17,221 nucleotides of DNA from an uncultured Verrucomicrobiota bacterium (GTDB lineage Bacteria > Verrucomicrobiota > Kiritimatiellia > RFP12 > UBA1067): positions 1 through 17,221 of the forward strand of contig CAMPAF010000026.1 of NCBI GenBank assembly GCA_946631535.1, read 5' to 3'. This document shows positions 5,622-11,812 of this stretch, one piece after another. How positions within the stretch are numbered: the first letter of the stretch is position 1; each line of letters begins with the position of its first letter. The notes beneath the pieces are model-generated. The model did not search any database and was not told the DNA's origin. It saw only the letters and a program-made list of their open reading frames with translations. The translations under genes and the position numbers were made by a program.

Positions 5622-8374
5622 TCCACCACCTCGCCCACGTCGATATCGGGGAACATCTTCTTCGCCATCCTGCGCGACGGCTCGAAGTCGGCCGTAGCCT
5701 TCTGCACGAGCTTCGGCGCGAACTCGGCCGCGCCCTCGACATCGGAGTAGAGGATCTGCAGGGTCAGCGCCGCGCCGAACATCTGCTCGGACCACCGAAG
5801 CGGCGGCGTGTGGATCGTCTCGCGCCCGTTAAGCACCAGCTGGTTGATCAGCTGGTTCATCGAGCCCACATGCTCCTTCTTGCCGTAGAAGCGCGTCCAC
5901 TCGATCTTCTGCGCAGCGTCGGCCACGGTCTTCCCGCGCACCTGCCGCTGGCGCTGCAGCGTGATTGACGACTTGTCCACGGCAACCACAACCGGCCCGC
6001 CCTTCCCTAGCCGGATGCCCTTCGCCTTCGAGATGAAGACCTGCTGGAGCGCCTTCATGCACTCCACCTTCTTCACCTGCGCGCGCATGGCTTCCTTGCC
6101 TTCAAGCGTGGTCATCTCTCCCATGACCCGCTGGAGCTCCTTGATGGCACGGTCCCAGTCGAGCGTCTTCAGGCGCAGACCCACAAGGCCGTCGAAGGTC
6201 GACTGCGCGAGCGCCGTCTCCTCCTCGACCTTCGCCTTGTGCTCCTCCTCCGCCTTGGCCTCGGCCGCCTCCTTCGCGGCCTTCTCGGCTGCCTCTTTCG
6301 CGGCCTTCTCGGCCTTGGCCTTCAGGCGGGTGATCTGCTGCTGGGCGGTCTTGACGAGCGTGGACGCCTTGCGGTTGAAGTCGCCGGCTCTGCGCTGCGT
6401 CATCTCCACGAACTTCTCCATGCGGAGCGAATCGAAGCCCTCCTTGAGCTTCCGCGCCAGCGCCGCGATCTTGTCCACCGTCTCCTTGTCCTCGCCCGTG
6501 ATCGCCTTCTCCGTCTCGGCCAGCTGGAGCAGCTTGACGACGTGCGCCTGGACGCGGATGTCGGAAGCGCGGAAGTAGTAGATGTCCTTCCAGAGCTCGG
6601 CCACCTGCTTCACGGCCGAAGGCAACTCGATCTCCGGCTTCTTCTCCTCCGCAGTTTTCTCTTCTTCTGCTGGCTTCTCCTCGGCCTTAACGTCTTTAGA
6701 GTCCTTAGAATCCTTACCGTCTTTAACCTCCTTACCGTCCTTAGAATCCTTAGACTCCTTAACCTCCTTACTATCCTTGCCGTCCTTAGACTCCTTAACC
6801 TCCTTGTTAACCTCCTTGCCGTCCTTAGACTCCTTGCCGTCCTTAGACTCCTTAACCTCCTTACCGTCCTTAGACTCCTTACCGTCCTTAGATTCCTTAA
6901 CCTCCTTACTATCCTTACCGTCCTTGGCTTCCTTCTTGTCGGCAGCCTTCGCTTCGGCTTCCTTCGTTTCCTCTGCCTTCGCCTCCTCTGCGGCGGGCTG
7001 TGCGGCCGCGCTAAAGAGCGCGTTCGTTGCGGCGATCGCCTCGGCGATATCGGCTGTCGGCGGCAAAGCGATGTACGCCTTGGCGGCCTCGCGCATGTCG
7101 TCCGTCAGCAACGCCTTGACCTCGCGCACCATGCCCTCCATCTCCTTCTCGGGCTTGACGACGAGTTCGTGGAAATTCTCGCCGAAGTGACGGATGGCGG
7201 TTGCAGTGGCGGCGATCGCGTCGCGCCCCTCCTTCATCTTGCCGACGATCTCCGCCTTCGCGGCCTCCTTTTCCGCGACATCCTGCGAATGCACGTACCA
7301 CCACAAGCCGCCAACCACAAGCAGGATCAGCAGCACGATGCCGCCCACGACTCCGCCGATGACGAGTCCCAGGTTCATGTGCTTCTCTTCCGCCTCTTCC
7401 ACTGGCGTGAGGTCAATAGGCCCGTCAAGCACCGCGATGCCGTCGCCCTCGCCCCCGCCAATGTTCATCTTCGGCTTCTTGCCCTTGATGCGTACGCGCG
7501 GCCCGCCAAGCTTGGCGGACGTGGTGGCCGGTCCCGCCTTCGCGAGATAGCGCTTGATGTCGCCCATCAGCGACTGGTACGTAGGATAGCGCATCGCCGG
7601 CTCCAGCTCGAGCATGCGCATGATGATCGCGTCGATCTCCGGCGGTATGTCCGGACGCACCTCGCTCGGCTTCAGCGGAGCGCCCTCGAAGCGCGCACGC
7701 ACCACCGCGTTCGCGTCCTCGCCCTCGAACGGCGGCTGGCCGGTGAGCGCGTGGTAGAGCGTGCCGCCCAGCGAGTAGATGTCCGCGCGGAAGTCGATCT
7801 TCTGGCGGCGGCACTTCTCAGGAGAGATGTAGTATGGGGTGCCCCATATCTCGTTGGAGTCGCCCTGCATCGCCGCAAGGCCGAAGTCCACCAGCTTGGC
7901 CGTGCCGTCCTCGGCGTAGAGCACGTTCTCTGGCTTCACGTCGCCGTGAACGAGTCCCTGCTCCGCGGCGAGGGCGAGCGCGTCCACGAGCTGCTGGCCG
8001 ATGCGCATCACGCGAACAGGGTCGAGGCAGCCGGGATTCGCCTCCATGTCCTTGTCGAGGGACCCGCCGGGCACCAGCTCCATCGCGATGTACGGCATGC
8101 CTTGCTCCTGTCCGAAGGAGTATATCTGGGCGATGTTCGGATGGTTGAGCCGCGCGGCAGCCTGCGCCTCGCGCTGGAAGCGCTCGACGAACTTCGGGTC
8201 GGACCCGAGTTCCTTCAGCATGACCTTGATGGCCACCTTGCGGTCGAGCATCTTGTCGCGCGCAAGGTACACGCCGCCCATGCCGCCGTGGCCCAACTCC
8301 TTCTCGAGCAGAAAATGCCCGAAATCGGCAGGCGTCTCAATCATCGGTTTTTCAGTCATCTCGTCAGACATCAT
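5618..8374 (-). CDS. Transmembrane Ser/Thr protein kinase with Lys-rich repeat and coiled-coil envelope region
   Basis: An 918-residue Hanks-type (PknB-like) kinase. The kinase domain spans about residues 18-278: glycine loop GHGGMGGVY (28-36), Lys50 in VAIK, Glu69, catalytic loop HGDVKPEN with Asp145 and Asn150, DFG at 163-165 and SPE at 184-186. HGD replaces HRD, so it is a non-RD kinase. One membrane helix lies at about 334-358. The C-terminal part, presumably on the far side of the membrane, has an Ala/Glu/Lys coil (365-480), a Lys/Asp/Glu/Ser repeat (484-563), a second coiled coil (680-720) and a final unrecognised domain (720-918). AGGAG stands 3 bases before the first ATG (8374) and 6 before the second (8371), so the true start may be 8371. 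It is first of three genes; its stop overlaps the symporter start. Targets are unknown. Confidence 0.93.
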   Translation of the reverse strand: MMSDEMTEKPMIETPADFGHFLLEKELGHGGMGGVYLARDKMLDRKVAIKVMLKELGSDPKFVERFQREAQAAARLNHPNIAQIYSFGQEQGMPYIAMELVPGGSLDKDMEANPGCLDPVRVMRIGQQLVDALALAAEQGLVHGDVKPENVLYAEDGTAKLVDFGLAAMQGDSNEIWGTPYYISPEKCRRQKIDFRADIYSLGGTLYHALTGQPPFEGEDANAVVRARFEGAPLKPSEVRPDIPPEIDAIIMRMLELEPAMRYPTYQSLMGDIKRYLAKAGPATTSAKLGGPRVRIKGKKPKMNIGGGEGDGIAVLDGPIDLTPVEEAEEKHMNLGLVIGGVVGGIVLLILLVVGGLWWYVHSQDVAEKEAAKAEIVGKMKEGRDAIAATATAIRHFGENFHELVVKPEKEMEGMVREVKALLTDDMREAAKAYIALPPTADIAEAIAATNALFSAAAQPAAEEAKAEETKEAEAKAADKKEAKDGKDSKEVKESKDGKESKDGKEVKESKDGKESKDGKEVNKEVKESKDGKDSKEVKESKDSKDGKEVKDGKDSKDSKDVKAEEKPAEEEKTAEEKKPEIELPSAVKQVAELWKDIYYFRASDIRVQAHVVKLLQLAETEKAITGEDKETVDKIAALARKLKEGFDSLRMEKFVEMTQRRAGDFNRKASTLVKTAQQQITRLKAKAEKAAKEAAEKAAKEAAEAKAEEEHKAKVEEETALAQSTFDGLVGLRLKTLDWDRAIKELQRVMGEMTTLEGKEAMRAQVKKVECMKALQQVFISKAKGIRLGKGGPVVVAVDKSSITLQRQRQVRGKTVADAAQKIEWTRFYGKKEHVGSMNQLINQLVLNGRETIHTPPLRWSEQMFGAALTLQILYSDVEGAAEFAPKLVQKATADFEPSRRMAKKMFPDIDVGEVVE
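6686..6925 (-). repeat. In-frame degenerate tandem repeat inside the kinase gene (Lys-rich linker)
   Basis: About 240 bases coding residues 484-563 are built from small units such as KESKDGKEV and KDSKEV, repeated in varying order. At DNA level the units use AAG, GAG, GAC, TCT, GGT and GTT, and are clearly poorer in GC than the rest of the gene. The minus-strand word AAGGAGGT occurs six times. The region keeps the frame throughout, so it is a coding minisatellite rather than an insertion. Confidence 0.9.
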
Positions 8375-8400
8375 CTTCTCCTGTTCAGATGGACGGCGTA

Positions 8401-8429
8401 ATTATAGCGGAAAAGTTCGCGCACAACAA
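8401..8429 (-). promoter_or_regulatory. Predicted sigma70-type promoter of the kinase-symporter-hydrolase operon
   Basis: Minus-strand TTGTTG (8424-8429), a spacer of 17 bases, then a perfect TATAAT (8401-8406). Transcription would begin near 8394, leaving a leader of about 20 bases that holds the AGGAG ribosome binding site. No other strong promoter was noticed within the operon. Confidence 0.75.
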
Positions 8430-8469
8430 GCCGATAGTCAACATTCCGAAATCGGGCAACCACGCAAGA

Positions 8470-9207
8470 TCAGCATGCTGTTCGCGCGATCACGTGGTCG
8501 CGCCCGTCGGGCGCATGCACCCGGTGGACGAAAGAGCCAGACTCCGTCTCTACCGACTCGACGCGCACCTCTTCGCCCGCCAGCGTCTCCGACTTGAACA
8601 CGATGTCGAGCTCGCGGCACGGACCCGCCGCGCCAGGGCGCCCTTCCATGAGCCATTCCTCGTAATGCACGTTGTTGACGTGCCCGTTCAGGTCGATGTC
8701 GCCGCACCGCGCGCGGAACGAAAGCGCGTCACCCGCCATCTCGCGACAGTCCCAGCGCAGCTTCGCGAACGGCTCGTCGCCGAACACCGGCTCGCGCACG
8801 GTGTTTGCCGCCGCGAACACCGAGTCCGGGATCGCAACCACCTTTCTCGACGCGAGGTCGATGAGCATCCATTCGCTCGTAGCCCTGCCAAGCGCTTCTC
8901 CGGCGTCGCCAGAAAGCAGGAAGTCGCGGTATGCGACGATACGCCGCCCGCCGCGCGGGAACGTGAGGATCGAAACGGTCTCGCCCCACCTTGGGAAGCG
9001 CGTCATCCTCACCTTGAGCCTAGTCAGCACCCACGAGATGTTTTCGCCTGCCGCCTCGAAGTTGGACTTGGAGAACGCAAGCGTCTCGGCGTTCAGGCTC
9101 GCCGCCTCCTGCAGGTAGTTGCACACGGAGGCCATCGATGCCGCACCGTCAGGTCCGCACTCGTAAGTCCGCACCGGCCACGCATACACCCCGAACACGT
9201 CGCCCAT
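8470..9207 (-). CDS. Acyl-ACP thioesterase-like double-hotdog protein
   Basis: A 245-residue protein of the acyl-ACP thioesterase (FatA/FatB-like) family, expected to hydrolyse fatty acyl-ACP or a related acyl thioester in the cytoplasm. The second hotdog half carries the family signature DIDLNGHVNNVHYEEW, in which Asp172, Asn174 and His176 match the catalytic set; the first half contains SWVLTRLKVRMTRFPRWGETV (58-78, given by its ends) typical of these proteins. The open frame runs on to 9273, but ATG 9207 is preceded by GGAGGG at a spacing of 5-6 bases and lies one base after the acyltransferase stop, so it is the better start. Last of four genes in the operon. A role in quinone or unusual lipid synthesis, rather than ordinary fatty acid release, is possible given its neighbours. 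Confidence 0.88.
   Translation of the reverse strand: MGDVFGVYAWPVRTYECGPDGAASMASVCNYLQEAASLNAETLAFSKSNFEAAGENISWVLTRLKVRMTRFPRWGETVSILTFPRGGRRIVAYRDFLLSGDAGEALGRATSEWMLIDLASRKVVAIPDSVFAAANTVREPVFGDEPFAKLRWDCREMAGDALSFRARCGDIDLNGHVNNVHYEEWLMEGRPGAAGPCRELDIVFKSETLAGEEVRVESVETESGSFVHRVHAPDGRDHVIARTAC
8471..8503. repeat. Two adjacent palindromes at the 3' end of the thioesterase gene
   Basis: CAGCATGCTG (8471-8480) is a perfect 10-base palindrome. Three bases on, 8484-8503 forms a 20-base palindrome centred on CACGTG with a single G/T mismatch. Both overlap the last codons of the thioesterase gene. They could stabilise the 3' end of the transcript or bind a dimeric protein; there is no U run, so they are not a standard terminator. 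Confidence 0.5.
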
Positions 9208-9208
9208 G

Positions 9209-10039
9209 TCAACCCTCCGTCGGCATGTTCCACTCGTCGAGCTGGGCCTTGATCCAGTCGAAGGACGCCGCATGCATCTCCCGCGACGTGCCCTTCAGCA
9301 CTGGACCGCAGCGCAGGCGGATATCCTTGGACGGATCGACCGTGCCGAAATCCTTGAACCAGCCCTTGCCGTTCGGTCGCGTCGGCTGGATGTCCGTCTT
9401 CACCGCGATGGGCATCACCGGCACGCCTGCCTTCTCGGCGAGCTTTGCGCCTATCGAGCTCCAGCCCTTGCGCTCGAACACAGGCTGGCGCCTGCCCTGC
9501 GCGAATATGAGGACCGATATCCCCTTCGCGATCCGTTCGCCGCCGACGCGGAAGATGGTCATGAGATCTTCGCGCGGCGACGTTCGCCCAATCGGAATGA
9601 GGCCCATGTGATCGGCCGCGCGCTCAAGCGTCGGAAGGTGGGAGAGCGACGCCTTGACGACAACGTTGAACGGCCCGAACGTGAGCAGGACGAACGGAAG
9701 CAAGATCGTCTCCAACGTCGAGATGTGGTTGCACAGGTAGACGACTGGCCCCTCGTAGTCGCGCCGGTTCTCCCACCCGTCTGCGGTCACCTTCGTGCCG
9801 AACGCCTCGGCCTTCCTGAGCGACGCGAAACAGTAGTGGGCCCACTTGTCCGTCGTCAGCATCCTAAGGTTCTCGCTGATGGCGCACCTGGGGAACACGC
9901 TGAACACGCTCCACGAGAAGCTCGTCGTCGTCCACCATCCTGGCGCGCGCGGCTTCGGAGCCATCCGCTCCGGCGGCGTCTCGTACGTCCCTGTGCGCAA
10001 TAGCTCCTCGCGGAACATCTCAAGCGTAGTCCGTTTCAC
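9209..10039 (-). CDS. Divergent PlsC-like lysophospholipid acyltransferase (LPLAT family)
   Basis: A 276-residue protein with the block order of 1-acyl-glycerol-3-phosphate acyltransferases, which move an acyl chain onto a lysolipid at the inner membrane. Seen are CNHISTLETI (block I, His105), SLSHLPTLERAADHMGLIPIGR (about 131-152, given by its ends; block II/III), FAQGRRQP (179-186, the place of FPEGTRS) and VPVMPIAVKTD (block IV). Two key spots deviate: the HX4D catalytic Asp is Glu (His105-x4-Glu110), and FPEGTRS is FAQGRRQ. The start is GTG at 10039, preceded by AGGAGG with a spacing of 8; an ATG at 10087 would overlap the upstream gene and lacks such a site. It lies 22 bases after the upstream stop and one base before the thioesterase start. 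The acyl acceptor is unknown. Confidence 0.83.
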   Translation of the reverse strand: MKRTTLEMFREELLRTGTYETPPERMAPKPRAPGWWTTTSFSWSVFSVFPRCAISENLRMLTTDKWAHYCFASLRKAEAFGTKVTADGWENRRDYEGPVVYLCNHISTLETILLPFVLLTFGPFNVVVKASLSHLPTLERAADHMGLIPIGRTSPREDLMTIFRVGGERIAKGISVLIFAQGRRQPVFERKGWSSIGAKLAEKAGVPVMPIAVKTDIQPTRPNGKGWFKDFGTVDPSKDIRLRCGPVLKGTSREMHAASFDWIKAQLDEWNMPTEG

Positions 10040-10041
10040 TT

Positions 10042-10053
10042 CGCAAGCCTCCT
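10042..10053 (-). promoter_or_regulatory. Ribosome binding site that decides the acyltransferase start
   Basis: Minus-strand AGGAGG lies 8 bases upstream of the GTG at 10039, between the stop of the upstream gene (10062) and the GTG. It supports GTG over the in-frame ATG codons further upstream. Confidence 0.75.
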
Positions 10054-10061
10054 GCCGTTCG

Positions 10062-10958
10062 TCATTCCTGCGGAGCCTCGTCGCCATTGCCTTGCCGCTG
10101 GCTTTCCTGGGCTTCCGCGGCACGCTGCTCGCGTTCTTCCCTCTGCCGGCGAAGCTCCTCTTGTATCTGCATCAACGCCTCGCGCTGCTGTTCGCGCTCC
10201 GCCGCCGCTATGGCCGCATCCTTGCGAGCCTGATCTGCGTCCTTGCGAGCCTGGGCCGCGGCAGCGTCCCTACGCGCCTCCTCTGCCTTCAGGTCCTCGA
10301 GCGAACGCCGCCGTCTGTCTCTGAGGAGCGCCAACCCCGACGGATGCCGCGCGCGGGCATCCTGAACCTGGCCGTCTCCACCTCCGCCACCGGCCGCCAT
10401 CCTGCCTGCCATCGGCCGATTGCGCGCCAACATCCCCCCACTCGCCTTCCCAGCCTTCGCACCCTTGCCGTCCGGAGCCCCTTCGCCGACCTTCAGCGTC
10501 GCCTCGACGCCGTTCTTCACCAGTACAACCGTCTGCTCGGCAGGATCCGCGTCCTTCACCTCCCAGATGTCGCTCTTCTCGCCAACCTTCAGGTAGTAGT
10601 GCTTGGGAGGCTGTACGGAGGAATCGGTGAACCCGACCGCTACCGCGCCAGCCGGCGTCTTATTCAGCACCGAAACCCGCACCGACGCCACGATCTGCTG
10701 CTCCTCCTCGGTCTGCACTATCTCACCTGCCCCACCATCCGCGCCACCTGTAGCGGATGCCGACCCGGGCGGCGCGTCCGGATTGAAGTTCAGAGGCAAC
10801 GGCCCGAACGGCATCCGCTCAAGTATCGTCTTGTACGGCGTGAAGCCCTCGTCAGGCGCCGAGCCGTCGGGAGCCGCCCCTTCTTCGGACGGCTCCGACT
10901 GCCCCATCGCCAGCAGCGGCACGACGGCCATCACCACTAATTTCCTAGCAAAGCTCAT
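10062..10958 (-). CDS. Exported coiled-coil protein of unknown function
   Basis: I do not recognise this 298-residue protein. The N-terminus (MSFARKLVVMAVVPLLAMGQSEPS) looks like a signal peptide with possible cleavage near residue 20. A low-complexity Gly/Ala/Pro/Asp stretch (25-80) leads to a probable small beta domain (about 86-160: ASVRVSVLNKTPAGAVAVGF, then YYLKVGEKSDIWEVKDADP and VVLVKNGVEATLKVGEG), which resembles in outline the short beta domains of GspC/PilP-like secretion proteins; this is a weak comparison. After a Gly/Arg-rich linker a strongly charged coiled coil (215-290) follows, rich in Ala, Arg, Glu and Gln. The frame could begin at GTG 10991, but that overlaps the methyltransferase end; ATG 10958 opens the signal peptide. 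It lies 19 bases after menG and 22 before the acyltransferase, so it belongs to the same transcript. Confidence 0.8.
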   Translation of the reverse strand: MSFARKLVVMAVVPLLAMGQSEPSEEGAAPDGSAPDEGFTPYKTILERMPFGPLPLNFNPDAPPGSASATGGADGGAGEIVQTEEEQQIVASVRVSVLNKTPAGAVAVGFTDSSVQPPKHYYLKVGEKSDIWEVKDADPAEQTVVLVKNGVEATLKVGEGAPDGKGAKAGKASGGMLARNRPMAGRMAAGGGGGDGQVQDARARHPSGLALLRDRRRRSLEDLKAEEARRDAAAAQARKDADQARKDAAIAAAEREQQREALMQIQEELRRQREEREQRAAEAQESQRQGNGDEAPQE

Positions 10959-10977
10959 AGAATGTGTCCAATCGGTT

Positions 10978-11709
10978 TTACATTTTACCACATTTTCTCA
11001 GGAGCAGGCACGAACATGCCGGCAGAAAAATTTCCGGCCGCTCCGCCGCCAGCCCGACCTCCCGCGCCATCGCCACGAACTCCTCTGCGGAGCACGTGTT
11101 CGCTATCGACGCGCGCAGGTAGGCGTAGTCGGCGGCGACGCGTGGCGCAAACAGCGCAGAAAGGCATCTCAGCCATCCAGCCGTTAACGCGCCGAGCAGG
11201 GCGTACCGCGGACGGAAGAACTCCAGCACAGCCAGCCGTCCTCCATCTTTCAATATGCGTGCCGCCTCCGCAAGTGACGCAGGGATGTCCGGGAAGTTGC
11301 GGAACCCGAACGCACAGAGGACCGCGTCAAACGAGCATTCCACGAACGGCAACGCCGTTGCGCTTCCCTCGCGGAGCGATATCCTGCCCGACAGCCCCAC
11401 GTCGGCCACCTTGCGCCTACCGATATCCAGCATCGCAGGCGTAAGGTCGATTCCCGTGACGCTCGCCGCAGGGAAACGCCGCGCCGCCTCGATCGCGAAG
11501 TCTGCCGTGCCTGTAGCGAGGTCGAGAATGTTGCTCGGGCCGTCTCCGCATACTCGTTTCAGCCGCGCGAGCGCGCGCCGCCGCCAGATGACGTCGAGCC
11601 CTAACGAGAGGATGCGGTTGAGGCGGTCGTAGCCGCCGGCCACCCGCGTGAATACGCCCGCCACTGCGCTCTCTCGCCGATCTGCCAACACGTCTCTGCA
11701 AATGTCCAT
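10978..11709 (-). CDS. menG: UbiE/MenG-type SAM-dependent quinone methyltransferase
   Basis: A 243-residue protein of the UbiE/MenG family, which methylates demethylmenaquinone (and in some bacteria the ubiquinone precursor) in the last steps of quinone synthesis. The family N-terminus is present (FTRVAGGYDRLNRILSLGLDVIWRR from residue 20 to 44, given by its ends), then SAM motif I ILDLATGTAD (61-70), the acidic GIDLTPAML (86-94), CAFGFRNFPD (132-141; UbiE proteins usually have GLRN here) and the motif III region GGRLAVLEFFRP. ATG 11709 is the first ATG; a TTG at 11727 is in frame but would lie upstream of the predicted transcription start. No ribosome binding site precedes the ATG, and a perfect TATAAT ends only 7 bases before it, suggesting a leaderless mRNA. 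First gene of a four-gene operon. No other menaquinone gene lies in the window, so the substrate is inferred. Confidence 0.88.
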   Translation of the reverse strand: MDICRDVLADRRESAVAGVFTRVAGGYDRLNRILSLGLDVIWRRRALARLKRVCGDGPSNILDLATGTADFAIEAARRFPAASVTGIDLTPAMLDIGRRKVADVGLSGRISLREGSATALPFVECSFDAVLCAFGFRNFPDIPASLAEAARILKDGGRLAVLEFFRPRYALLGALTAGWLRCLSALFAPRVAADYAYLRASIANTCSAEEFVAMAREVGLAAERPEIFLPACSCLLLRKCGKM

Positions 11710-11716
11710 CGCCAGA

Positions 11717-11745
11717 ATTATACCCAATCACACCCCCGCCAACAA
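11717..11745 (-). promoter_or_regulatory. Predicted sigma70-type promoter of the menG operon (leaderless)
   Basis: Minus-strand TTGTTG (11740-11745), 17 bases, then TATAAT (11717-11722). The same -35 and -10 hexamers and spacing occur before the kinase operon. The start point would fall on or within a base or two of the menG ATG. Confidence 0.72.
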
Positions 11746-11764
11746 GCATAGATTTAGCGGCTCG

Positions 11765-11793
11765 TTGACGGCGGGCACCGCCTATGCTACACT
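11765..11793 (+). promoter_or_regulatory. Predicted sigma70-type promoter of murA
   Basis: TTGACG (11765-11770), a spacer of 17 bases, then TACACT (11788-11793). Transcription would start near 11800, giving a leader of about 13 bases with GGAG before the ATG. It stands back to back with the menG promoter, with 19 bases between the two -35 boxes. Confidence 0.68.
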
Positions 11794-11812
11794 TGGCGCG
11801 TTCGGAGAACAC

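Noticed and set aside
6582..7190. Long open frame on the plus strand with a Ser/Leu repeat
   Set aside because: It is the mirror of the Lys-rich repeat in the kinase gene. The minus frame has intact kinase motifs and a ribosome binding site; the plus frame has none.
6239..8401. Open frame of 720 codons on the plus strand opposite the kinase
   Set aside because: Leu/Arg-rich composition without motifs. The kinase on the minus strand has every catalytic motif.
11648..11812. Longer N-terminus for MurA starting at ATG 11648
   Set aside because: It would run across the murA promoter and antisense to the menG start, and the extra 55 residues show no relation to MurA. ATG 11813 begins at the conserved fold.
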